DNA from: Bacteroidales bacterium
GTDB lineage: Bacteria; Bacteroidota; Bacteroidia; Bacteroidales; UBA932
Direction: 5' to 3'
Length of the DNA stretch: 64,000 nt
Assembly: GCA_017549505.1 (NCBI GenBank)
Contig: JAFYUS010000018.1
Location: forward strand, 27,319-91,318
Position numbers and translations under genes: made by a program. Within the stretch, counting starts at the first letter, position 1, and each line of letters opens with the position of its first letter. Below the pieces are notes generated by a model, which worked only from the letters and a program-made list of their open reading frames with translations, did no database searches and was not told where the DNA came from. Below are positions 1-8,108 of the stretch, in pieces.

Positions 1-669
1 TTTCTCTGCAAGATACTTCGAGAACACATCGTGGCGTGCGCTGGTGAGTCCGTTGCTGCCCATTCCTCCGTTGTACTCCTTCTCATATGTAGCCTGTCCG
101 AAAGATGCAAGACCTACGATGACGTCCCCCGGACGGATGTTGGCGTTGTCGATGACATCGCTGCGCTTCATACGGCATGTGACAGTCGAATCCACGATGA
201 TCGTACGTACCAGGTCTCCGACGTCAGCTGTCTCACCTCCGGTCGCATACACGCCGACTCCCATCTCGCGGAGTTCCGCGAGGAGCTCGTCGGTACCGTT
301 GATGATCGCGCTGATCACTTCGCCCGGAACGAGCATCTTGTTGCGGCCGATTGTCGATGATACGAGGATGTTGTCGACTGCGCCGACGCAAAGAAGGTCA
401 TCTATGTTCATGATGAGCGCATCCTGCGCGATGCCTTTCCATACGCTGATGTCGCCGGTCTCCTTCCAGTAGAGGTACGCAAGCGAAGACTTTGTGCCTG
501 CGCCGTCTGCGTGCATGATGTTGCAATATTCAGGATCTCCTCCGAGAATGTCAGGAATGATCTTGCAGAATGCCTTTGGGAAGATACCCTTGTCGATGTT
601 CTTGATAGCGTTGTGGACATCCTCCTTCGATGCCGAAACACCACGCTGCATGTACCTTTGGTTGCTCAT
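1..669 (-). CDS. purM: Phosphoribosylformylglycinamidine cyclo-ligase (AIR synthase), C-terminus beyond window
   Basis: Partial gene. Translating the minus strand from the ATG at 669 gives 223 codons with no stop before the window edge. The product starts [18 protein letters not shown] and contains the PurM landmarks '[13 protein letters not shown]' (about residues 54-66) and '[16 protein letters not shown]' (about 141-156), the ATP and substrate loops of the PurM fold. AIR synthase closes the imidazole ring of formylglycinamidine ribotide using ATP, in the cytoplasm. Complete Bacteroidota PurM proteins are much longer, so the C-terminal part lies left of base 1. It belongs with purE-purL-purF at 2426-8059 but is transcribed separately, because an opposing ORF6N gene lies between. 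Identification is firm. Confidence 0.95.
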   Translation of the reverse strand, partial: MSNQRYMQRGVSASKEDVHNAIKNIDKGIFPKAFCKIIPDILGGDPEYCNIMHADGAGTKSSLAYLYWKETGDISVWKGIAQDALIMNIDDLLCVGAVDNILVSSTIGRNKMLVPGEVISAIINGTDELLAELREMGVGVYATGGETADVGDLVRTIIVDSTVTCRMKRSDVIDNANIRPGDVIVGLASFGQATYEKEYNGGMGSNGLTSARHDVFSKYLAEK

Positions 670-693
670 ATGACTCAGTTTGAATTGAAGTTG

Positions 694-701
694 CAAAGAT
701 A
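694..701 (-). promoter_or_regulatory. Candidate purM -7 box
   Basis: Reads TATCTTTG on the minus strand, matching the Bacteroidota -7 consensus TAnnTTTG, 25 bases upstream of the purM ATG. I found no good TTTG -33 box at the expected distance, so this is a partial match. Confidence 0.45.
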
Positions 702-858
702 GCAAAAAACCTTGCATATATGTTCATTTCTCATTAACATTGCAGACACAAGTTTGAACGCCGTGGGTCGGAATCAGAGTCCCACAACGCGATATGGGTA
801 TAGTCGTATAGCCCGTATTGCGTTTTTTTGTTTTTATACGGCAGAAAAAACATCAGCT

Positions 859-1422
859 ATGGAACTGGACATCATTCAGAACAAGATTTACGAAGTACGT
901 GGAACAAGGGTCATGCTGGATTTCGATCTGGCAGAACTTTATCAGGTAGAGACAAGGGTATTGAATCAGTCAGTAAAACGAAACATCAAGAGATTTCCGC
1001 AAGATTTCATGTTTCAACTTACTGCAGAAGAATGGATAAGCATGTCATCACAAATTGTGACGACATCACCAAACAAGAGGCCGAAAACTGCAATGCCTTA
1101 CGCATTTACTGAGTATGGAGTCATTATGCTAGCCAGCCTTTTGAGAAGCGATCTTGCAATTGAGGTCAGCGTTTTCATCACCCGGGCCTTCGTTGCTATG
1201 CGCAACTATATCATGTCCACAAGGCATATCGAAGCAGAGCTGGATGCAGTCAAAACAAAGCTGGAACTCCTGGAAAGAAATGATGAGGAGAACCTTGAGG
1301 CTGTAAACGACCTGTCGGAGGACGTCAGGAAGGAAATCGACAACATCTACATGGCAATCGCTGCCCTATCGACAAAGCCGGCCACAGCCCCTCCTCCTGC
1401 CAAAAAGATCGGCTTCAAATAG
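859..1422 (+). CDS. ORF6N domain-containing protein
   Basis: 187 residues from the ATG at 859; a longer frame back to 712 would add an implausible, non-conserved leader. Residues 1-90 (IIQNKIYEVRGTRVMLDFDL, then LNQSVKRNIKRFPQDFMFQL) match the ORF6N domain, a putative DNA-binding module first defined in phage antirepressor-like proteins and common as single chromosomal genes in Bacteroidota. The C-terminal third is acidic and predicted helical, probably coiled coil, ending in a Pro/Ala-rich tail. It points toward the purine operon and stops 1 base short of the convergent transporter gene. No phage gene lies nearby, so it looks like an isolated accessory gene inserted into the pur cluster. Function unknown; regulation is an inference from the family. 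Confidence 0.85.
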   Translation: MELDIIQNKIYEVRGTRVMLDFDLAELYQVETRVLNQSVKRNIKRFPQDFMFQLTAEEWISMSSQIVTTSPNKRPKTAMPYAFTEYGVIMLASLLRSDLAIEVSVFITRAFVAMRNYIMSTRHIEAELDAVKTKLELLERNDEENLEAVNDLSEDVRKEIDNIYMAIAALSTKPATAPPPAKKIGFK

Positions 1423-1423
1423 G

Positions 1424-2422
1424 TCATTGACGAGCTGCACGATACAGCTGCCAGGAGTTGTAGAGATTGTGCCAGACGCTGTAAAGACCGCCGACAATCG
1501 CCGTCTCGGGAGTCATGAAGGTCAAGGCCATCCATATCAGGAAGATGGTGTTCTTCTGGCCCATTGCCTGGCCGGCAGTCACCTTCCTGACCTCCCTACT
1601 GTCGATACGTTGCTGACGTGGCTTGTAGTGTCCGCCTATATAGCGGCCAGCAGCAAACTGAAAGGCACAGCATATCAGAGAGACCAGCGACATCAGCAGA
1701 AGAAGACCTGCGGACAGGTTTGTGTGGACTATGGACCTTGTGGTTACAGCAATGGCAAGGGTAAGGGCGACAGCCCAGATATAGAACGGAAGGTCCGGAT
1801 GCTTAAGCAGTCTGGCGTGAAGAGTAGGAGCCAGATAACGTACCAGCCATGCACAGAGGCAAGGAGTGATAAGCAGCGGGAACACCTTTGACATTATCAG
1901 GCTGAACGACTCCCAGAAATCCAGATCCGTAGTCGGCCGGACCAAAGGAACAATCAACGGCACAAGCGCCGCAACCAGGAGATTTATAAGAACTATATAA
2001 GTCGTTAGTCCCGGCACATCTCCCCCGAGTTTGCGTGTCACGACCGCAGCTGCTGTAGCTGTCGGAGTGATAAGACAGAGCATCGCGCACTCCATGAGTA
2101 TGATCCGTCCCCCGGACCCTTCGGGAACAGTGCGCATAATCCAGGCAGCCAGCAGTCCGAGCAATGTAAACAGCCCTCCCTGGATCAGCAGCAACCACCA
2201 ATGCCACCTGTGTGGCTTCAATTCCTTGGGTTCTATGCGGCAGAAAGTCAGGAAGAGCATCGTGAAGATCATAAGAGGCTGTGCGACATCGACGATCCTC
2301 TTCAGCACCGGACCGGCAGCATGCACCGGCTCCGGCATGATATGGTACAAAAGATAAATGGATGCTCCCGTCACCATCGCGATAGGCAGCATCCATTCCT
2401 TTATTTTCCTGATGATATCCAC
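1424..2422 (-). CDS. Bile acid:sodium symporter (BASS)-like membrane protein
   Basis: 332 residues, starting at a GTG (2422-2420) three bases after the purF stop codon, so probably translationally coupled. About nine to ten hydrophobic segments cover nearly the whole length (for example AMVTGASIYLLYHI and LLLIQGGLFTLLGLLAAWIM). The segment 'MLCLITPTATAAAVVTRKLGG' falls where BASS-fold transporters have their conserved crossover motif. Placement at the end of purE-purL-purF suggests co-transcription with purine synthesis and perhaps transport of a related small metabolite, but the substrate cannot be read from sequence. It is a distant family member; the BASS assignment is fairly confident, the substrate unknown. 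Confidence 0.75.
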   Translation of the reverse strand: MDIIRKIKEWMLPIAMVTGASIYLLYHIMPEPVHAAGPVLKRIVDVAQPLMIFTMLFLTFCRIEPKELKPHRWHWWLLLIQGGLFTLLGLLAAWIMRTVPEGSGGRIILMECAMLCLITPTATAAAVVTRKLGGDVPGLTTYIVLINLLVAALVPLIVPLVRPTTDLDFWESFSLIMSKVFPLLITPCLCAWLVRYLAPTLHARLLKHPDLPFYIWAVALTLAIAVTTRSIVHTNLSAGLLLLMSLVSLICCAFQFAAGRYIGGHYKPRQQRIDSREVRKVTAGQAMGQKNTIFLIWMALTFMTPETAIVGGLYSVWHNLYNSWQLYRAARQ

Positions 2423-2425
2423 TTC

Positions 2426-3832
2426 CTACTCCTCGTACAGTTTCGTAGGGTATTTGTGGTTGAAGCAGGCGAGACAGAGATCGTCGCGGTGGCCGGCGGC
2501 GAGCATTCCCTCGTGAGAGAGGAATGCGAGCGTGTCGGCGCCGATGAGCTTGCACACCTGATCCACATCATTGCTGTTGCTGATGAGTTCCTGAGGCGTA
2601 TGTACATCTACACCATAATAACATGTGTACTTCAGAGGAGCACTTGCGATTCGTACGTGAACCTCGGATGCACCTGCCTCACGAAGCATCTTCACAATCT
2701 TGAGAGAAGTCGTACCACGGACGATGGAGTCATCCACGAGCACTACCCTCTTTCCTTTCACGATAGACCTTACAGGAGAGAGCTTCATCTTCACACCCTT
2801 CTCACGGAGAGACTGGGTCGGAAGGATGAATGTACGGCCGATGTACTTGTTCTTGATAAGTCCCATCTCGTACGGAAGTCCGCTGGCCTCGGCATAACCC
2901 TGCGCAGCAGAAAGGCTGGAATCAGGAACGCCCACTACTATATCAGCTTCGACAGGAGACTCCTTGTAGAGAATCCTTCCTGACTCCTTCCTGTAGTTAT
3001 GTACGTTACATCCTTCTATATCGCTGTCAGGACGCGCGAAGTAAACATATTCCATCGCACACATGGCATGACGCACCGGTTCTGCATAGAACTGACTGCG
3101 GATGCCGTGGTGGTCGATAGTCACGATTTCGCCCGGCTCGATGTCGCGGATATATTCGGCACCCATCACGTCGAATGCACAAGTCTCGCTGGCTACGACA
3201 TAACCGTCACCGATCTTGCCAAGGGCAAGAGGATGGAAGCCATACTTGTCACGACATGCATAGATACGACGTCCTGTCATCACCACGAAGGCAAAGGCTC
3301 CGTCGATCATATTCAATGCATTCTTCAATGAATGGATACGAGGCTGGTCCTTGTCGATACCCTGTTTCTTGATAAGGTGAGCCAGGATTTCAGCGTCTGA
3401 CGACGACTGGAAGAGGCTGCCCTTATCTTCGAGCTCCATACGGAGCTGGCGATAATTGACTATCTGGCCATTGTTTGCCATCGCGAAGTCGCCGGAACTA
3501 TGATGGAAAAGGAAAGGCTGGATGTTTTCGGTTCCCTTGCAGCCTGCATTGCTGTAACGGACATGACCTATAGCCATCTTGCCATGGAGCTTTTCTATCT
3601 TCTGTTCGTTGAAGACTTCTGTCACCAGACCGTCTCCCTTGACTCTATGGAATACACCCTCGCTGTCAACAGTCACGATACCGCAACCCTGCTGACCTCT
3701 GTGCTGAAGGGCGTGCAGGCCATAATAAGCCAGGCCTGCAGCATCCTCTACACCATAAATTCCAAGCACACCACACTCATGGTGCAGCTTGTCATCCCTA
3801 TATGAATTATTACACTTACACATTTTATTCAC
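2426..3832 (-). CDS. purF: Amidophosphoribosyltransferase
   Basis: 468 residues. Catalyses the first committed step of purine synthesis, PRPP plus glutamine to phosphoribosylamine. The nucleophilic Cys is at residue 20 (HHECGVLGIYG) after a 19-residue propeptide that would have to be removed. The glutaminase domain spans about 20-260 and the PRPP loop is VVLVDDSIVRGTTS at 363-376. Cys258, Cys404, Cys453 and Cys456 match the 4Fe-4S ligand pattern of the Bacillus-type enzyme, so an oxygen-sensitive cluster is likely. The start codon overlaps the end of purL by 8 bases. Identification is firm; the cluster is inferred from conserved Cys positions. Confidence 0.97.
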   Translation of the reverse strand: MNKMCKCNNSYRDDKLHHECGVLGIYGVEDAAGLAYYGLHALQHRGQQGCGIVTVDSEGVFHRVKGDGLVTEVFNEQKIEKLHGKMAIGHVRYSNAGCKGTENIQPFLFHHSSGDFAMANNGQIVNYRQLRMELEDKGSLFQSSSDAEILAHLIKKQGIDKDQPRIHSLKNALNMIDGAFAFVVMTGRRIYACRDKYGFHPLALGKIGDGYVVASETCAFDVMGAEYIRDIEPGEIVTIDHHGIRSQFYAEPVRHAMCAMEYVYFARPDSDIEGCNVHNYRKESGRILYKESPVEADIVVGVPDSSLSAAQGYAEASGLPYEMGLIKNKYIGRTFILPTQSLREKGVKMKLSPVRSIVKGKRVVLVDDSIVRGTTSLKIVKMLREAGASEVHVRIASAPLKYTCYYGVDVHTPQELISNSNDVDQVCKLIGADTLAFLSHEGMLAAGHRDDLCLACFNHKYPTKLYEE

Positions 3833-6800
3833 CTCTGAAGTATGCTACTGCATTGTGGAACAACGGCTGTTCGCGGGTATCGTCATCGATGTTCTTGAAG
3901 AGATTCTCCTCGAAACGCTCGGTATGTCCCATCTTACCAAGAATCTGACCGTTCCTGCTGATGATACCTTCGATTGCATAGTATGAACCGTTAGGATTGT
4001 ATGGAGACTCCATTGTAGGTTCCTCCTCGAGCGGATCCACATACTGGAACGCAACCTGGCCGTTTGCAAAGAGTTCGCGAGCAAACTCCTCGTTCACGAC
4101 GAACTTACCTTCACCGTGACTTACAGCGATTGTGTGGAGGTCGCCGATAGCGAAGTCCTTGAGCCATGGAGAGTTGGTAGTACCGACACGTGTCGTCACC
4201 ATCTGCGAGATATGGCGGTTGATATCGTTGCGGAAGAGGGTCGGGCTGTCCTTTGTCACCTGACCGAGACGGCCGTATGGAAGAAGACCTGACTTCACGA
4301 GAGCCTGGAATCCGTTGCAGATACCGAGGATAAGTCCACCACGGTCGATAAGAGCGTGGATCGCGTCAGCGATCTCCTTGTTGTTAAGAACGTTAGCGAT
4401 GAACTTACCGCTTCCGTCCGGTTCGTCACCTGCAGAGAATCCACCGCAGAGCATAAGGATATGACACTCGTCGATGTTCTTCTTCATCTCGGCGATAGAC
4501 CTGAAGATATCGTCCTCAGTAAGGTTGCAGAATACGCTCATGCGGACCTCAGCACCGGCGTTGCGCCATGCCTTTGCAGAATCATAGTCGCAGTTTGTAC
4601 CAGGGAATACAGGGAGATATGCAATCGGCTTCTCAACCGGCTCGCCCTTGTACTTGAGGTCTGACTTCTTTGCCTTGAAAGGCTTCACACCCTCAAGACC
4701 TGCAGGAACCATCTTCTTATGGTATGCCTCGGCTGTATCAGGATAAACCTCAGCGAACTTGGCACCGTTCACTGACATGAGCTCGAAGATGTCGAACTTC
4801 TTGCCGTTGATAATGAGCTCGCTCTCCTCTCCGTCAGTAACCTCACCTATGAGGATTGCATTCGGATAATCGAGTTCTTCTTCAGCCTCAACGAGGATAG
4901 AACCATAACCATAGTTGAAGAGTTCTGCCTCATCATACTTTATCTTTGCATCGAGGGCATTACCGAAAGACATCTTGCAGACAGCCTCGGCAAGTCCACC
5001 GAATCCGAGAGCATAACCGGAAACGATATTCTCGGCCTTGATCTGCTCATGGACATAGCTCCAGTTAGCCTTGAGCTGCTCTACGTCAGGCATATGGTTG
5101 GCAAGAGGAGTATGCTTGATCAGATAAAGCTTGTTGCCTTCATATTTGAGTTCAGGAGAGATCACCTGGCCGGCATCGACGGTTGTGATACCGAAAGCCA
5201 TGAGCATAGGCGGAACGTTGATGTTCTCGAATGTTCCGCTCATCGAGTCCTTGCCTCCGATCGAAGGAAGACCGAACTCGACCTGCATCTTGAGTGCACC
5301 CATGAGAGCCGAAAGCGGCTTGCCCCATGACCTGCGGTCTGTCATGCGCTCGAAATACTCCTGATATGAGAAACGCATCTTCTCGTATGATGCACCGGCA
5401 GCGACAACCTTTGCACATGCCTCTACCACTGCGTAAGCAGCACCATGGTATGGGCTCCAGCTTGCGATGAACGGGTTGTAACCGAAGGCCATGATAGAAG
5501 CAGTGTCAGTATATCCGTCAGTAGGAAGCTTCTGGACTGAAACCTGAGTCTCTGTAGTCTGGAGCATACCTCCGAAAGGCATGAGGACTGTAGAACGTCC
5601 GATTGTCGAGTCGAACATCTCGATGAGGCCCTTCTGTGAAGTCACGTTAGGATCCTGGAGGTTATGGAAGATCTTGTCCTCGAGAGTATCTCCAGGTACT
5701 GTGCGCTCGAACGGATTCTTATCTTCCACTGCACCTACAGTTGCCTTTGCATAATGCTTAGCGCCGGCACTGTCGATGAATTCGCGTGAAAGGTCGACGA
5801 TGAGCCTGTCACCGTTGAACATACGCATACGGCCTCTGTCTGTAACATCAGCAACGTGAGTAACCTCGACATTCTCGCTCTGGCAGTATGCGATCATCTC
5901 GTCCTTGTCCTTTGCCTCGATGACGATGGACATACGCTCCTGAGACTCGCTGATTGCAAGCTCTGTAGAGTTGAGTCCGCTATACTTTACAGGAACCCTG
6001 TCGAGATATATGTCAAGACCATCGGTAAGCTCGCCGATCGCCACGCTGACACCGCCGGCACCGAAGTCGTTTGATTTCTTGATAAGCTTTGTCACCTCAG
6101 GACGACGGAACAGACGCTGGAGCTTTCTTTCCTCAGGTGCATTACCCTTCTGAACCTCACTTCCGCAGGTCTCGAGAGACTCTTCCGTATGTTCCTTTGA
6201 CGAACCTGTAGCTCCACCGACTCCGTCGCGGCCTGTACGGCCTCCGAGGAGGAGGACGATGTCGCCGGGAGCAGGGCTCTCGCGACGTACGCTGTCAGCC
6301 TTCACTGCACCTACAACCGCACCTACCTCAAGACGCTTTGCGACATAGCCCTCGTGGTAAACCTCACGTACATGGGTTGTAGCGAGTCCGATCTGGTTAC
6401 CATAGCTTGAGTAACCGTGGGCTGCCTTGCGCGAGATGATGCTCTGAGGGAGCTTTCCAGGGATAGTGTCTGCAACCGGAAGCCAGATATCGCCGGCTCC
6501 TGTCACACGCATCGCCTGATAAACATATGCACGGCCTGAGAGCGGGTCACGGATCGCACCTCCGAGACATGTGGCAGCGCCACCGAAAGGTTCGATCTCT
6601 GTAGGGTGGTTATGGGTCTCGTTCTTGAACTGGAGAAGCCACTTCTCTGTGGTCATCTCACCCTCGTCGTCAACGATGTCCACATCGACATAGATGCTGC
6701 ATGCGTTGTTCTCCTCACTGACCTCCATATCGTCGAGGTATCCGTTCGCCTTGAGGTAACGGGCACCGACTGTGGCCATATCCATGAGGTTGAGCCCCTT

Positions 6801-7583
6801 GTGCTCACGTCCGAGCTCCTTGCGGATCTTCATGTAAAGATTGAGGGTACCGTCGATCTCTTCCTTCATGAAGGACTCTTCGACATCGATCTCCTCAAGT
6901 TCGGTTGTGAAGGTGGTGTGGCGGCAGTGGTCACTCCAGTATGTATCGAGGATACGAAGTTCTGTTTCATATGGGTCACGGCCTTCAGCCTTGAAATAGT
7001 TCACGACCTCGCGGAGGTCGTCTGCATTCATGGCAAGCCCCATCTTCTTGCAGTAAGGAGCAAGCTCCTCCTCTGCAAGGGCAGTAAGGCCTTCAAGGAC
7101 ATGTACAGGAACAACTTCAGGCTGCTCCATTGCAGTAAGCTTCGCAAGATCCTTCTCGCGGGACTCCACTGCGTTGATATAATATTTCTTTATCTTCTCC
7201 ACGACTTCGTCAGAAGTGTCGCCAGGAAGGATGATGAGCTTCGAGCTCTTGATGCTTACCTTGGCAGAAGGATCGATAAGGCGTACACAGTCTACAGCTG
7301 ATGCTGCGCGCTGGTCAAACTGACCAGGGAGGAATTCGACAGCGATATACTTTGTTCCGCTGAGGTCACACTCGTCGGTAACGCTGTCTGTCACGATTTC
7401 ACCAAAGACACTGTAACGGCTCTTCTCAAGAAGCTCCTCCGAGAAGCCGAAAAGGTCATAGACATTAAGGAAACGCAGCGTTCCGAGATCGAGCTGAAGA
7501 TTCTCGTTCAGCTCACTCAGAAGGCTGCGTGCCTCTACCTGAAATTCAGGATATTTCTCTACGTAGATGCGATAGTTGTTCAT
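3825..7583 (-). CDS. purL: Phosphoribosylformylglycinamidine synthase, single-chain
   Basis: 1252 residues, the large single-chain type rather than the split PurSQL system. It converts FGAR, ATP and glutamine to FGAM. Visible landmarks are the substrate loop FKNETHNHPTEIEPFGGAAT in the first third, LGGRTGRDGVGGATGSS near the middle, and a C-terminal class I glutaminase in the last 280 residues with nucleophile Cys in LILGICNGFQ and a downstream His-Glu in VSHGEGKF. It starts 8 bases after purE stops and overlaps purF by 8 bases, so the three are an operon. Identification is firm. Confidence 0.98.
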   Translation of the reverse strand: MNNYRIYVEKYPEFQVEARSLLSELNENLQLDLGTLRFLNVYDLFGFSEELLEKSRYSVFGEIVTDSVTDECDLSGTKYIAVEFLPGQFDQRAASAVDCVRLIDPSAKVSIKSSKLIILPGDTSDEVVEKIKKYYINAVESREKDLAKLTAMEQPEVVPVHVLEGLTALAEEELAPYCKKMGLAMNADDLREVVNYFKAEGRDPYETELRILDTYWSDHCRHTTFTTELEEIDVEESFMKEEIDGTLNLYMKIRKELGREHKGLNLMDMATVGARYLKANGYLDDMEVSEENNACSIYVDVDIVDDEGEMTTEKWLLQFKNETHNHPTEIEPFGGAATCLGGAIRDPLSGRAYVYQAMRVTGAGDIWLPVADTIPGKLPQSIISRKAAHGYSSYGNQIGLATTHVREVYHEGYVAKRLEVGAVVGAVKADSVRRESPAPGDIVLLLGGRTGRDGVGGATGSSKEHTEESLETCGSEVQKGNAPEERKLQRLFRRPEVTKLIKKSNDFGAGGVSVAIGELTDGLDIYLDRVPVKYSGLNSTELAISESQERMSIVIEAKDKDEMIAYCQSENVEVTHVADVTDRGRMRMFNGDRLIVDLSREFIDSAGAKHYAKATVGAVEDKNPFERTVPGDTLEDKIFHNLQDPNVTSQKGLIEMFDSTIGRSTVLMPFGGMLQTTETQVSVQKLPTDGYTDTASIMAFGYNPFIASWSPYHGAAYAVVEACAKVVAAGASYEKMRFSYQEYFERMTDRRSWGKPLSALMGALKMQVEFGLPSIGGKDSMSGTFENINVPPMLMAFGITTVDAGQVISPELKYEGNKLYLIKHTPLANHMPDVEQLKANWSYVHEQIKAENIVSGYALGFGGLAEAVCKMSFGNALDAKIKYDEAELFNYGYGSILVEAEEELDYPNAILIGEVTDGEESELIINGKKFDIFELMSVNGAKFAEVYPDTAEAYHKKMVPAGLEGVKPFKAKKSDLKYKGEPVEKPIAYLPVFPGTNCDYDSAKAWRNAGAEVRMSVFCNLTEDDIFRSIAEMKKNIDECHILMLCGGFSAGDEPDGSGKFIANVLNNKEIADAIHALIDRGGLILGICNGFQALVKSGLLPYGRLGQVTKDSPTLFRNDINRHISQMVTTRVGTTNSPWLKDFAIGDLHTIAVSHGEGKFVVNEEFARELFANGQVAFQYVDPLEEEPTMESPYNPNGSYYAIEGIISRNGQILGKMGHTERFEENLFKNIDDDTREQPLFHNAVAYFRGE

Positions 7584-7591
7584 AATCTTGA

Positions 7592-8059
7592 TTATATCGT
7601 TGCGTCAAGTACTTTCTGTGTCTGCTCCTGTCTGAACTGGTCGAGTTTCGCTGCAAGAGTCTCGTCAGTCAGGGCAAGGATCTGGGCTGCAAACAGACCT
7701 GCATTCTTGGCTCCGTTTATAGCCATTGTGGCTACTGGGATTCCTGCAGGCATCTGCACTATTGAAAGAAGCGAATCCATTCCGCCGAGGGCCTTGGTCT
7801 GGATAGGTACTCCGATGACCGGAACTGTAGTCATGCCGGCAACGACTCCCGCAACATGCGCTGCTCCGCCGGCTCCTGCGATGATGGCGCCGATTCCCTC
7901 AGCCTTAGCCGATTTTGCGAACTCACACATAAGGTCTGGAGTCCTGTGTGCACTGATTACTCTCTTTACGACCTCGACACCGAATCCTTCGAGGACATTT
8001 ATCGCCTGCGACATGATCTCAAGATCGCTGGTCGAACCCATGATGACTGCTACTTTCAT
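7592..8059 (-). CDS. purE: 5-(carboxyamino)imidazole ribonucleotide mutase
   Basis: 155 residues from ATG 8059. The upstream ATG at 8080 is rejected because it would overlap the promoter -7 box at 8078-8085. Class I PurE moves the carboxyl group of N5-CAIR to C4 in purine synthesis. The signature [12 protein letters not shown] at the N-terminus and SAHRTPD (about residues 38-44) form the active-site loops, with the glycine-rich [15 protein letters not shown] loop after them. It is the first gene of the purE-purL-purF-transporter operon. No purK partner is in the window. Identification is firm. Confidence 0.96.
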   Translation of the reverse strand: MKVAVIMGSTSDLEIMSQAINVLEGFGVEVVKRVISAHRTPDLMCEFAKSAKAEGIGAIIAGAGGAAHVAGVVAGMTTVPVIGVPIQTKALGGMDSLLSIVQMPAGIPVATMAINGAKNAGLFAAQILALTDETLAAKLDQFRQEQTQKVLDATI

Positions 8060-8077
8060 AAAAACAAATTTAAGATG

Positions 8078-8108
8078 CAAAGATAGATATTTTCAGAATG
8101 ACATCAAA
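8078..8108 (-). promoter_or_regulatory. Promoter of the purE-purL-purF operon
   Basis: On the minus strand TTTG (8108-8105), a 19-base spacer and TATCTTTG (8085-8078): an exact match to the Bacteroidota primary sigma factor pattern. Predicted transcription start near 8071 leaves a leader of about 12 bases before the purE ATG, too short for a riboswitch. Confidence 0.7.

Noticed and set aside
859-1422. Prophage or phage remnant near the ORF6N gene
   Set aside because: No integrase, capsid, tail or lysis gene nearby; ORF6N alone is common in Bacteroidota chromosomes.
2401-2607. Alternative ORFs at the end of purF
   Set aside because: Overlap the conserved purF C-terminus in another frame.
3825-3832. 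Overlap of purL and purF as a frameshift or fusion
   Set aside because: Both genes have intact starts, stops and full-length motifs; an 8-base overlap is ordinary translational coupling.
8060-8103. Purine riboswitch before purE
   Set aside because: The gap is too short and the predicted leader is only about 12 bases.
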